DNA of 64,000 bases from Rhizobium halophilum (GTDB lineage: Bacteria; Pseudomonadota; Alphaproteobacteria; Rhizobiales; Rhizobiaceae), in the NCBI RefSeq assembly GCF_021648825.1, contig NZ_JAKJHS010000009.1, positions 1-64,000 of the forward strand, written 5' to 3'. Under the pieces are notes generated by a model. It ran no database searches and was not told the origin of the DNA. It saw only the letters and a program-made list of their open reading frames with translations. Positions 35,285 to 43,425 of this stretch are shown here, piece after piece. Each line of letters starts with the position of its first letter. The stretch's first letter is position 1. The position numbers and the translations under genes are program-made.

Positions 35285-35563
35285 TCAGAACTCGCTGAAT
35301 TCGCGGTAACGCTCGGCAACCCACTCTTCACCCTTTGGGGCAGACGGCATGCTGGCTGCGGTGCCATGGCCAGCGTCCGGCGCATTTGCCATCCAAAGCG
35401 CATTGGCAAGCGAGGTGGAAAGAAGTGTGCTGCTCTCCACTGTGAAGGAGCTGGTGCTTTTCGGTGCATCGCTTTCGCGCAGGGCAGCCTCTTCCGGCCG
35501 CCGCTCGATATCCGAGGATCGGCTTGGGTAGTTGTAGCTGCTCAGTCCGCTGTCGATCTTCAT
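35285..35563 (-). CDS. Small protein of unknown function under a CtrA-type box
   Basis: 92-residue hydrophilic protein (KIDSGLSSYNYPSRSSDIERRPEEAAL, then TLLSTSLANALWMANAP and a charged end). I do not recognise the family; it has no signal or membrane segment. ATG ending at 35563 follows AGGTG. A perfect TTAA-N7-TTAAC box lies 22-37 bases upstream, so cell-cycle control by CtrA is plausible. Its stop is 17 bases from the end of the convergent transporter gene. Confidence 0.6.
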   Translation of the reverse strand: MKIDSGLSSYNYPSRSSDIERRPEEAALRESDAPKSTSSFTVESSTLLSTSLANALWMANAPDAGHGTAASMPSAPKGEEWVAERYREFSEF

Positions 35564-35584
35564 GGAAGACACCTGATTCAATCG

Positions 35585-35600
35585 TTAACAAAGGGTTAAC
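35585..35600. promoter_or_regulatory. CtrA-type box
   Basis: TTAA (35585-35588), 7 bp, TTAAC (35596-35600) is an exact CtrA consensus. It also forms the inverted repeat CGTTAAC-N5-GTTAACG. The position overlaps the probable promoter of the minus-strand small gene starting at 35563. Confidence 0.6.
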
Positions 35601-35729
35601 GTGGGAACCTTGCGTCAAGCTTGCGTCGAGCGCCCCAACGCCGAGTCGCCGGCTTGACAGATTCGTGAACAGTAGAATGCGGGTGATTTGCTCTTGATGG
35701 TTGTTCAGCGCAACCGACTGTCTGCGGCG

Positions 35730-36989
35730 CTAGAGTTGAGCCATTTCGTATGTCAGCCGCTCCCGGTCCACCTCAAAGTCGAGATGTTCCAGCGCCCGCC
35801 GCGCGGCGATCTCGGAAAGCCTTCGGGCAGCGGGGCGAATATCCGGGTGCGCCGCCGTCGCGACGGCTGCGAGCGCCTTCTGCAGCCGGATCGACACCTC
35901 GATCATAGCGGCCCCGTCGCGCGAGATGGGCATGAAGGCGGAGTCGATCAGGTCGTCTTCGCTGAGCGGCGGCAGGTGGACGCGCGGATGCTTGACCTCA
36001 TGGTCTTCCGGCCCCGTCTTGCCCGCATCCGGAACCAACACCCGAACCAGCGTCGCCAGTACGTCGATCGCCGTGCCCGGATCGTTGAGGCCTGACGACA
36101 GGGCCCGTGAGCCGATCTCCGACAGTGCGATCAATCCAAACCGCGGGTCCTGATCGTAGGAGCGGCGCTTGCCGAGCGTAAAGGCAGCGCGGATCCGCTT
36201 CGTCATTGTGGGGTCGTAGGTCGCGTCGCTGTCGCGGAGCACGACGGCGGCAATTGGCGTGAAGGGATCGCAATGGCCGCCGGGCCTGCGCCTCACGTAA
36301 ATGTCGGCATTTGCTTCTTCGGCCGCCGATGAAAGCACACCGATGTCGAGATGCTGAAGGTACCCGACATGGTCGTGCAGAATTTCGATTGCGCCATCAG
36401 GCACCGCACCTTGCAGCGGCGTACAGCCAAGAAAGGGCAGGCGCCGATGAGAATTATAGGCTTTCGACGCGGCATGCTCGACCCGGCTGATGGTTTCCGC
36501 GACGCGACCAAGCCCCGCCAGGTGATCGATCCACTGCAGCAGCGTGACGACGATCAGCGCCACCACCCCGAGCGTCGCGATGAACAGAATGAAGCGACCG
36601 CCGGCTCCGTAAAGTTCGGTGTTGAGCGCGATCAGCCCCACGAGGGAGAAGAGAAAGCTGCCAAGAAAGGTGGAAAGCGCTCTCTGCGAGGTTGTGTCTT
36701 CTAGCAGCAGGGAGGTCGCGCGCGGCGTCGCATTGTTGGACGCGGCGGTGGTGGCGGAGACCAGCGTCGTCATCGAGAATGTCGTCACCGCCAGCATGCT
36801 TGAGGCAATGATGGAGAGAATGGAATCGACGGCATCGGCGCCGACTTTGCGGGGAAGCTCCGAGGGCATGTAGGGATCAAGCGCAATTGCGGCGAGCGCC
36901 ACCACGATCCCCACCACGCAATAAAGCGTTGCCCGCACCCACAACCGGCGGAGGAAGCGCACGAGGATCCACCACTGCTTTGAAATCAT
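35730..36989 (-). CDS. DUF2254 membrane protein
   Basis: 419-residue protein of the DUF2254 family. Four membrane segments occupy the N-terminal 160 residues (YCVVGIVVALAAIAL; SMLAVTTFSMTTLV; FLFSLVGLIAL; ILFIATLGVVALIVVTLL), followed by a cytoplasmic domain with conserved GLIALSEIGSRALSSGLNDPGTAIDVL. Its function is not known; it is widespread in proteobacteria. The start ATG ending at 36989 is the first of the conserved N-terminus. It is a single gene. Confidence 0.88.
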   Translation of the reverse strand: MISKQWWILVRFLRRLWVRATLYCVVGIVVALAAIALDPYMPSELPRKVGADAVDSILSIIASSMLAVTTFSMTTLVSATTAASNNATPRATSLLLEDTTSQRALSTFLGSFLFSLVGLIALNTELYGAGGRFILFIATLGVVALIVVTLLQWIDHLAGLGRVAETISRVEHAASKAYNSHRRLPFLGCTPLQGAVPDGAIEILHDHVGYLQHLDIGVLSSAAEEANADIYVRRRPGGHCDPFTPIAAVVLRDSDATYDPTMTKRIRAAFTLGKRRSYDQDPRFGLIALSEIGSRALSSGLNDPGTAIDVLATLVRVLVPDAGKTGPEDHEVKHPRVHLPPLSEDDLIDSAFMPISRDGAAMIEVSIRLQKALAAVATAAHPDIRPAARRLSEIAARRALEHLDFEVDRERLTYEMAQL

Positions 36990-37125
36990 GTCCCGCCCGC
37001 CTCCTTATCCGCTTTTGCGGTCAATTCCGCCGCCGCGTTCCGGTTCCGCGGCGTCATGCCAAGCAATGCTGTTAGCACAACTGGGGAAGAGGCCACTCCT
37101 GCCATCCTGCAGGTTGGGCGTCCAA

Positions 37126-39249
37126 CTACATCTTGCCAGCCACCTTGATTGCGAAAGCATATTCAAAGCCGATCTCCTCCAGCCTCTGAAAGCGACCGGA
37201 CTTGCCGCCGTGACCGGCGGCCATGTTGGTCTTCAGCAGGTAGGGGCCGGCGTCCGGCGCCTTCTCGCGCAGCTTTGCGATCCACTTTGTCGGCTCCCAG
37301 TAGGTCACACGCGGGTCTGTTAGACCGGAGAGCGCGAGAATGGGCGGATAAGGCTGTGCCCCGACGTTGTCGTAGGGTGAATAGGCGGCGATCCAGCCGT
37401 ACTCCTCTTCCGACTCCAGCGGATTGCCCCATTCCGGCCATTCCGGCGGGGTGAGCGGCAGCGTATCGTCGAGCATGGTGTTGAGCACGTCGACGAAGGG
37501 CACGGCGGCAATGATGCCGGCAAATTTCTCCGGCGCCATGTTGGCGACCGCGCCCATCAGCATGCCGCCGGCAGACCCACCCTCCGCAATGATGTTCGCG
37601 TAGGACGTGAACTTCTCTTCCACCAGGTGATCAGCAGCTGCGATGAAGTCCTTGAAGGTATTTTCCTTCTTCTTCATCTTCCCGTCTTCATACCACGAAA
37701 AGCCCTTGTCCTTGCCGCCGCGAATATGGGCAATGGCATACACGAAGCCGCGGTCAGCGAGCGACAGCGCATTGGTGGAGAAACTGGCCGGAATGGTGAT
37801 CCCATAGGCGCCGTAGCCGTAAAGCAGGCAGGGGGCGGAACCATCGAGGGGCGTATCCTTGCGGTAGAGTAGCGTGACAGGAACCAGTTCGCCGTCATGG
37901 GCCGGTGCCATCACCCTGCGCGTCACGTAATCGTCCGGATTGTGTCCCGAAGGTACTTCCTGTGTCTTCAGCAGCACCCGCTCGCGCGTCGCCATATTGT
38001 AGTCGTAGAGCTGGGAAGGCGTCGTCATGGACGAGTAGGAGAAGCGGATGACGTCGGTGTCATATTCCGCCGCCCCCTGCAGCCCGAGCGAATAGGCCTC
38101 CTCGGCGAATGCGACGGCATGCTCTTCGCCGCTCTGCCGATCGCGGATGACGATCTGCGGCAGCCCGTCCTTCCTTTGCAGCCAGACGAGGTGGCGAGCG
38201 TAGGCCATATGGCTGATGATCAACCGTCCGGCCTCGTGCGGCACGACCTCGCGCCAGTTCTCTTTTGTCGGCGCCTCAGCCGGCGCTTCCACGATCTTGA
38301 AATCCTTGGCGCCACCGTCATTGGTCAGGATGTAGAAGACGTCGCCGCCTTCAGTCAGGGAGTACTCGATCCCCTCGATCCGCTCCGCCACCAGTTTTGG
38401 CGCCGCCGTCAGATCCTTGGTCGACAGCAGGTGATATTCCGACGTCTCGTGGTCATGCACGTCAATATAGATCACGTCGTCGAGCAGTGATCCTCCGACG
38501 CCGACAAAGAAGCCGGGATCCGTTTCTTCATAGACCAGTCGATCGTCAGACTGAGGCTGCCCGACGATGTGATGGAAGACCTTCGATGGCCGGTGGTTCT
38601 CGTCCTGCAGCGTATAGAAGAAGCTCTTGCCCTCCGGAGCCCAGACGCCACCGCCGCCGGTGTTCTCGATCACGTCGGAGAGATCCTCGCCGCTCTCCAG
38701 ATCGCGAATGCGCAGCGTGAAATACTCCGACCCCTTGTCGTCATAGCCCCAGATGCCGAAGCGGTGGTCGGTGGTGTGGTCGAGGCCGGCGAGGCGGAAA
38801 TAATCCTTGCCGGCGGCTTCCTTGTCGCCGTCGAGCAGCAGCTTGCGGCTTGCCTCGTCCTTGTGGTCGGCGTCGCGCGGAATGCGGAAATAGCGCGGCT
38901 GCTCGCCCCCGGTGACGAAGGAGGTCCCATAGGCGTAAGGCCCGTCCTTCATCGGCACTGAGCTGTCGTCTTCCTTGATGCGCCCCTTCATCTCGGCAAA
39001 CAGCGTCTTCTGCAGCGCCTTGGTGTCGGCCATGGCGGCGTCCATATAGGCGTTCTCCGCCTCCAGGTGCGCGCGCAGTTCAGGGTCGAGCAGGCTCGGA
39101 TCCTTGAACATCGCCTGCCAGTTCTCCGCCCGCATCCAGGCATAGTCGTCGGTGCGGGTGATGCCGTGGCGGGTATCCGATACGGGCTTCTTTTCAGCAG
39201 CGGGCGGGGAGGGAAGGTCGGCGAAGACGGGCTTGCGGGAAACGGCCAA
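37126..39249 (-). CDS. ptrB: Oligopeptidase B-type S9 serine peptidase
   Basis: 707-residue prolyl oligopeptidase-family enzyme: an N-terminal seven-bladed propeller (about residues 80-420) and a C-terminal alpha/beta-hydrolase. The nucleophile Ser lies in EGGSAGGMLMGA, the preceding strand has HIRGGKDKGFSWYEDGK, and the catalytic His in MAAGHGGKSGRF. It cuts short peptides after basic residues. The conserved region starts at or near TTG ending at 39249 (GGAG 7 bases before); a GTG at 39330 is in frame but would overlap hicB. It is downstream of hicAB on the same strand. Confidence 0.92.
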   Translation of the reverse strand: MAVSRKPVFADLPSPPAAEKKPVSDTRHGITRTDDYAWMRAENWQAMFKDPSLLDPELRAHLEAENAYMDAAMADTKALQKTLFAEMKGRIKEDDSSVPMKDGPYAYGTSFVTGGEQPRYFRIPRDADHKDEASRKLLLDGDKEAAGKDYFRLAGLDHTTDHRFGIWGYDDKGSEYFTLRIRDLESGEDLSDVIENTGGGGVWAPEGKSFFYTLQDENHRPSKVFHHIVGQPQSDDRLVYEETDPGFFVGVGGSLLDDVIYIDVHDHETSEYHLLSTKDLTAAPKLVAERIEGIEYSLTEGGDVFYILTNDGGAKDFKIVEAPAEAPTKENWREVVPHEAGRLIISHMAYARHLVWLQRKDGLPQIVIRDRQSGEEHAVAFAEEAYSLGLQGAAEYDTDVIRFSYSSMTTPSQLYDYNMATRERVLLKTQEVPSGHNPDDYVTRRVMAPAHDGELVPVTLLYRKDTPLDGSAPCLLYGYGAYGITIPASFSTNALSLADRGFVYAIAHIRGGKDKGFSWYEDGKMKKKENTFKDFIAAADHLVEEKFTSYANIIAEGGSAGGMLMGAVANMAPEKFAGIIAAVPFVDVLNTMLDDTLPLTPPEWPEWGNPLESEEEYGWIAAYSPYDNVGAQPYPPILALSGLTDPRVTYWEPTKWIAKLREKAPDAGPYLLKTNMAAGHGGKSGRFQRLEEIGFEYAFAIKVAGKM

Positions 39250-39326
39250 GGAAGCACTCCGGTTGGTACGGAAGGGAGTGCCAGAGATAGGAGGCGGCTT
39301 GCCGGGAGGCAAGCCGGGCGTGAGCT

Positions 39327-39551
39327 TCAAACAGCGTGCAGTTGTTGCGTTGGCTCCGGAACGGGGCGGCCCTGCTCATGCGCCGCTTCGATCCAGCTGG
39401 CGATCGCGTCCTGTACGTTGAGAAGTGCCTGCTGTGGGCTGTCACCGTCACTCATGCAGCCGGGAAGATCCGGAACCGTCGCCAGGAAACCTCCGCCGTC
39501 CTCTGGAGAAAGCGGTGAAACCACGACGGGATATCGCAAAGGATGTGTCAC
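39327..39551 (-). CDS. hicB: HicB-family antitoxin
   Basis: 74-residue antitoxin with the partial RNase H-like HicB fold (RYPVVVSPLSPEDGGGFLA, VPDLPGCMSDGDSPQQALLNV). No DNA-binding tail is visible, so it is a short HicB. GTG ending at 39551 overlaps the hicA stop as GTGA and has GAGG in front, a coupling that supports this start over the TTG at 39539. Toxin and antitoxin are therefore translated together. It would neutralise HicA. Confidence 0.85.
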   Translation of the reverse strand: MTHPLRYPVVVSPLSPEDGGGFLATVPDLPGCMSDGDSPQQALLNVQDAIASWIEAAHEQGRPVPEPTQQLHAV

Positions 39552-39787
39552 AGGGACCTCACGGTATCGATGAACTGTATCAGCCTCCGGATATATACTG
39601 GTTTGATGGGTCGTTTGAAAGGCACGGTGAGTATCTCGCGCATCCTTGGGTGGCTGATTTTGTAGTGTGAGCTGCCACCTCTCGGTGAGCTGCACGATAT
39701 GGAGAACTCCCCGCAAACAAACTTGATGTCATCGATCCGCCAATCTGCCCGCGGGTTGGCGCGCATTTCCTCAAGGCGTTTGCTCAT
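39548..39787 (-). CDS. hicA: HicA-family mRNA interferase toxin
   Basis: 79-residue protein with the double-stranded RNA-binding-like HicA fold. The catalytic His is in SSHYKISHP, preceded by the strand SISCSSPRGG and followed by LTVPFKRPIKPVYIRRLIQFID. It would cleave mRNA in the ribosome when free of HicB. The gene is in the usual hicA-hicB order with a 4-base overlap. The start ATG ending at 39787 precedes MSKRLEEMRANP. It looks intact. Confidence 0.85.
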   Translation of the reverse strand: MSKRLEEMRANPRADWRIDDIKFVCGEFSISCSSPRGGSSHYKISHPRMREILTVPFKRPIKPVYIRRLIQFIDTVRSL

Positions 39788-39903
39788 CCTGTCACCGTGC
39801 ATTGCGACTTATCGCTAGATCCTATTTCCCGCTCTGGTAGGTGGTCAATCGCGCCCCCGTCTCCTAGTTTCCGGCCGTTCGAATCCCACCGGATGAGGCC
39901 AAG

Positions 39904-40299
39904 ATGAAAAACAAGAAGATTGCAGCCCTGGCGCTTCTGGTGCTGGCGGCCGCCTGTCCCGCGCAGGCCATGGATGCACGCATCGTCAAGCAGCTGAAGG
40001 CGCTGGCGCTGGAGGAACGGCGCGAGCAGCGCTGTGACATCGAGGCGATGAAGCGGATCGCTGACGAGCACAAGGGTTTCAAGCCCGACAAGGTGATCGC
40101 CTACACCTTCTCCGATCCGGTCGAGGAGGGTAATTCCGTGAAAGCGCCCGGTGCGGCCTTCCGCAGCGGCGGAGATTGGTACCGCCTGAAGTTCAAGTGT
40201 GTAACCGGCGAGCGTGGTCTGGAGGTCCGCTCGTTCCAGTACAAGGTCGGCGCCAAGATCCCCCGCGGCGAGTGGGAGCAGTACTACCTCTACGACTGA
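39904..40299 (+). CDS. DUF930 exported protein
   Basis: 131-residue periplasmic protein: signal peptide IAALALLVLAAACPAQA cleaved before MDARIV, then a DUF930 domain (EERREQRCDIEAM, PDKVIAYTF, GAAFRSGGDWYRLKFKC) with two conserved cysteines, in QRCD and FKCV, that may pair. The family is almost confined to rhizobiales; function is unknown. Its stop and the stop of the convergent AI-2E-family gene lie inside a perfect 14-bp palindrome (40296-40309). Confidence 0.88.
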   Translation: MKNKKIAALALLVLAAACPAQAMDARIVKQLKALALEERREQRCDIEAMKRIADEHKGFKPDKVIAYTFSDPVEEGNSVKAPGAAFRSGGDWYRLKFKCVTGERGLEVRSFQYKVGAKIPRGEWEQYYLYD

Positions 40300-40309
40300 G
40301 CGCGCTCAG
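40296..40309. other. Perfect palindrome covering two convergent stop codons
   Basis: CTGAGCGCGCTCAG, a perfect 14-bp dyad, contains the TGA of the DUF930 gene and the TGA of the AI-2E-family gene. It may only reflect the symmetric stops and GC-rich ends; there is no T-run. Confidence 0.4.
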
Positions 40310-41460
40310 CCGGGGAGGTGGGGTACGGCCTTTCGTTGCGGGAAGAGTTCGTTGGCGATCGTCATAACGATCAGCGACAGCGGCAGTGCCAGCATGGCGC
40401 CGACCGCCCCCCACATCCAGGTCCAGAAGATGATGGCGATGAACACCAGGAAGGGGTTAATCTCCCACTGGCGACCCATGATGGCGGGAAACACCAGGTT
40501 CTCCATCAAGAGGTGGACGATGAAGAAGACGAAGGCCGGCATGAGACCGATGATCAGGGTGTCGTGGGTTAAAACCCCACCCAAAGCCACCGAGGCCGTC
40601 ATCAGGGTGATCCCGAGGTAGGGAATGAAGCTCGAGATGAAGGCGAAGATGCCCCACATCACCGGAGAGCCGAGATTGCCGAGGTAGGCAATAACCGTCA
40701 TCGATATCCCCAGCGCCAGATAGAGCATCGCGGCGGTGGCGAAATAATAGCCCAGAACTTCTTCCATCGAGTTCAGTACACGGATCGCGATCAGGCGCTG
40801 ATGACGACGCGGGAAGGCCATGATGACGGTCCGGCGCAGCCGCACACGACCGTAGAGGAAGAGCATCAGCGCCGCAAAGAAGATCATCGCCTGGATGATG
40901 GCCGGGGTGAGGCTGGCCGTCAGGACAGCCAGAACGCTGCTGCTGTTTTCCAACAGCTTCTCCATCGACATCGGGCCAGTCTGGAAGGTTGCCGGGCTGA
41001 TATTCAACCACTGCTGCCGCTCCAGGAAGGGCACCACCCGGTCGATCATCTGCTCGATGATGTCAGGGCCGTTCTCGATGAAGAAGCCGACCGGGCCCGC
41101 GAGCGCAGTGATGAGGAGGAGCAGGGCAATCGCCACTGCGGAAGACAGGATGAGTGCCGTTCCGAACCGCGGCACGCCCATCTCACCCAGCCGCTCTGCG
41201 GCCATTCCGAGGATGATGCCGACAACGATGGCGAGCGTGATCGGGATCAGCACCAGTTTCATGTAGGAAACAAGCGCAAGCCCGAGAAGGCAGAAGATGC
41301 CGATCAACGCCCAGCTTGCGGCAAGCTCAAGCGCTTCGCGGCCGAGCGGCGTGTAGTTGGCATCGGCCTCCTCGAGCGCGACCGGGGCGTCGACTCGTTC
41401 GAGGCGCATGTCTGCCGCCCCTTTTTTGTGCCGCCGGCCTTGTGTGCCTGATGTTGCCAT
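40306..41460 (-). CDS. AI-2E family (TqsA/PerM-like) transporter
   Basis: 384-residue inner-membrane protein with about eight membrane segments. Family features are WALIGIFCLLGLALVSY near residue 50, GLGISMTVIAYLG-type helices, and FISSFIPYLGITLMTASVALGG followed by a C-terminal PAIMGRQWEINPFLVFIAI. TqsA exports the AI-2 signal, but most relatives have unknown cargo (PerM/UPF0118). ATG ending at 41460 or 41409 may start it. An exact stress promoter lies 26 bases before 41460. Confidence 0.88.
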   Translation of the reverse strand: MATSGTQGRRHKKGAADMRLERVDAPVALEEADANYTPLGREALELAASWALIGIFCLLGLALVSYMKLVLIPITLAIVVGIILGMAAERLGEMGVPRFGTALILSSAVAIALLLLITALAGPVGFFIENGPDIIEQMIDRVVPFLERQQWLNISPATFQTGPMSMEKLLENSSSVLAVLTASLTPAIIQAMIFFAALMLFLYGRVRLRRTVIMAFPRRHQRLIAIRVLNSMEEVLGYYFATAAMLYLALGISMTVIAYLGNLGSPVMWGIFAFISSFIPYLGITLMTASVALGGVLTHDTLIIGLMPAFVFFIVHLLMENLVFPAIMGRQWEINPFLVFIAIIFWTWMWGAVGAMLALPLSLIVMTIANELFPQRKAVPHLPG

Positions 41461-41485
41461 GGTGCTGTCCCCGATGCGGTCTTTC

Positions 41486-41510
41486 AACGCGGCTCGAAGA
41501 CCCCGGTTCC
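41486..41510 (-). promoter_or_regulatory. EcfG/RpoE2-type general stress promoter of the AI-2E-family gene
   Basis: On the minus strand: GGAAC (41510-41506), a 16-bp spacer, CGTT (41489-41486). It is an exact match within the 55-base gap between the VOC gene and the transporter gene. Confidence 0.72.
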
Positions 41511-41515
41511 GCGGC

Positions 41516-42379
41516 CTATGGCGAAAGCGTGATCCCGATGCCCCAGGGGTCGGTCAGCGTGTACCCCTCAGCCGAACTCTGGGTGGGAATCTCTTGCGCT
41601 TCGGCGGCGGCGAGTGTCGCGGCGAGCGCCGCTTGGTCATTGTAACGCAGGGTATAGCTGGCCAGTCCCGCCGTTCCTGCGGGTCGCGCGCCGGCACCTC
41701 GGCTGTTCCAGATGTTGGCTGCGAGGTGATGGTGATAGCCACCGGTGGCAAAGAAGCTTGCGCCCTGATAGCGCGCCATGACCTGGAGCCCCATCACGTC
41801 GCGATAGAAGCTTTCCGCCCGGTCGACATCGCCAACCTGCAGGTGAATGTGTCCGATCACCGTCCCGTCTGCCATGCCCTTCCAGTCTGCGTCCGTCGCG
41901 ACGGCAATCAACGCGCGCAGGTTCAGCCGCTCGGTCGCCATTTGCACGGTTCCGTCGTCGTGGTAGCGCCACTCATTCGGTCCGCGGTCGCGATAGATTT
42001 CGATGCCGTTGCCTTCCGGATCGCTGAGGTAGACCGCCTCGCTCACCAGATGGTCTGACGCACCTTCAAGCCGCACGTCCAGTTCCGCAGCATGCGCAAC
42101 CCAACGCGCAAGTTCGCGGCGATCCGGTACCAGAAATGCCGTGTGAAACAATCCTGCTGCCTCGCGCGGCGATCGTCTGGCATCCGGATCATGAACTAGC
42201 GTCAGCAGTCGCCGCCCGCCCGTTCCGAGGATCTGGCCGCTGCGGCCATCCTCCAGCAACTCCAGGCCGATCACGGTGCGATAGTAGCGGGAAACGAGGT
42301 CGAGGTCGGACACGACGAGGCGCACATGCTCTGCATGGACGGGGCGTGTCAGAGCAAACGGGAGGTTTTGCGAATTCAT
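41516..42379 (-). CDS. Two-domain VOC dioxygenase-like protein (catechol 2,3-dioxygenase type)
   Basis: 287-residue protein with two VOC domains. Metal ligands fit the CatE-like extradiol dioxygenases: His in VHAEHVRLVV (first domain), His in VIGHIHLQVGDV and Glu at the expected ends; GNGIEIYRD and GIGITLS are the strand-four signatures. The HHHLAANIW segment is also typical. Ring cleavage of a catechol is the family role, but the substrate is unknown. ATG ending at 42379 has GGAGAT upstream; a longer frame to 42433 is not needed. Confidence 0.87.
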   Translation of the reverse strand: MNSQNLPFALTRPVHAEHVRLVVSDLDLVSRYYRTVIGLELLEDGRSGQILGTGGRRLLTLVHDPDARRSPREAAGLFHTAFLVPDRRELARWVAHAAELDVRLEGASDHLVSEAVYLSDPEGNGIEIYRDRGPNEWRYHDDGTVQMATERLNLRALIAVATDADWKGMADGTVIGHIHLQVGDVDRAESFYRDVMGLQVMARYQGASFFATGGYHHHLAANIWNSRGAGARPAGTAGLASYTLRYNDQAALAATLAAAEAQEIPTQSSAEGYTLTDPWGIGITLSP

Positions 42380-42578
42380 GCCGATCTCCAGAGGCACAGC
42401 CTTTGTACCTTCCTCAATGTGGCGCGGCATCATCGTCCAGCAAAGCCGCCGCAGCGTTGATAGCTTGTTCAGCGGATGTTGACGAAGCCTGCGCCGACTT
42501 GATCATGATCAATGCGCTCACCCGTCCAAGGACGAAAAATTGCGCTTACCGATAGCTCATCGCCCTGGGGAGTAAGCT

Positions 42579-42986
42579 TTGTACAATACCATCATTGTCG
42601 CCATCGACGTAACGACGCCGGAGAAGGCGGAACGAATTGTGCCACGTGCCAAGAAGCTTTTGCGGGGGGGCAAGATCGTTCTTCTGGCAGTGGTCGAGGA
42701 TCTTCCGGGTTATGTGCTGGCGGAGGTGCCGGCGGAAGTTTCACGCGACGCGCGACGTGAGGCTGAAGCAAAGCTGGTGGAACTGCGCCGGCACCATGAC
42801 GTGGCGGCGGATGTGGAGGTACGCCAGGGCACTCCGGCGCGGGAAATCCTGTCGGCTGCGGATGCACGAAAGGCAGATCTCATCATCCTTGCCTCGCACC
42901 GCCCCGACTTCTCCAACTACTTCCTTGGCGCCACCGCTGACCGCATCGTCCGCCACGCCCAATGCTCGGTTCTCGTGGACCGCTAG
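42579..42986 (+). CDS. Universal stress protein (UspA family)
   Basis: 135-residue Usp domain protein. The N-terminal strand is NTIIVAIDVTTPE, and the nucleotide-binding end reads GATADRIVRHAQCSVLVDR. The expected G-x2-G-x9-G(S/T) pattern is partly degenerate (LGATADRIVRHAQCSVL), so ATP binding is uncertain. Translation starts at TTG 42579 with GGGGAG 6 bases before it; no ATG is available. The DksA-like gene starts 23 bases after the stop, so the two are likely co-transcribed stress genes. Confidence 0.88.
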   Translation: MYNTIIVAIDVTTPEKAERIVPRAKKLLRGGKIVLLAVVEDLPGYVLAEVPAEVSRDARREAEAKLVELRRHHDVAADVEVRQGTPAREILSAADARKADLIILASHRPDFSNYFLGATADRIVRHAQCSVLVDR

Positions 42987-43008
42987 AATGAACAGGAAAG
43001 GAGACGTC

Positions 43009-43329
43009 ATGGACGCTGCGAAACATGAGAACATCTTGAAAGCCCGCAAGCACGAACTGGAGGTGCGCCTGCACAAGATCGAAGAGGATTTCGAACAGCC
43101 CCGCAATCCCGACGATGACGATCGCGCGACCGAACGAAACAACGACGAGGTTCTGGAAGAGCTGGGGGAAACGGGGCAACGGGAGCTTCACGCCATCGAC
43201 GCCGCGTTGGACCGTATCGGCGCAGGGACCTTCGGCATCTGCGTTCGCTGTGGCGGCCCGATCGGTGATGATCGCCTCGGGGTCGTTCCGCACACGCCCT
43301 TCTGCAAGACCTGCGCTGCGGCATTGTGA
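43009..43329 (+). CDS. DksA/TraR-type C4 zinc-finger protein
   Basis: 106-residue DksA/TraR-family protein. A long helical N-terminal part (KHENILKARKHELEVRLHKIEEDFE) with an acidic segment PRNPDDDDRATERNNDEVLEELGE is followed by the C4 zinc finger CVRCGGPIGDDRLGVVPHTPFCKTCA. It may bind RNA polymerase through the secondary channel, as TraR does. It begins 23 bases after uspA with AAGGAG upstream; ATG 42988 is also in frame. The acidic tip resembles the DksA coiled-coil end, although catalytic Asp positions cannot be verified. Confidence 0.88.
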   Translation: MDAAKHENILKARKHELEVRLHKIEEDFEQPRNPDDDDRATERNNDEVLEELGETGQRELHAIDAALDRIGAGTFGICVRCGGPIGDDRLGVVPHTPFCKTCAAAL

Positions 43330-43425
43330 CCGGTTTATACGCTTTGTGATTCACGGCGGCAGGAAATATCTTGCCTCGCATCGCTTCTCCGATAGATCAT
43401 CAGTGAGAAGCGCTGCGAGGACGAC

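Noticed and set aside
39830..39903. tRNA-like T-loop (GTTCGAATCC) before the DUF930 gene
   Set aside because: The stem bases on either side of the loop do not pair and no acceptor or anticodon stem can be drawn.
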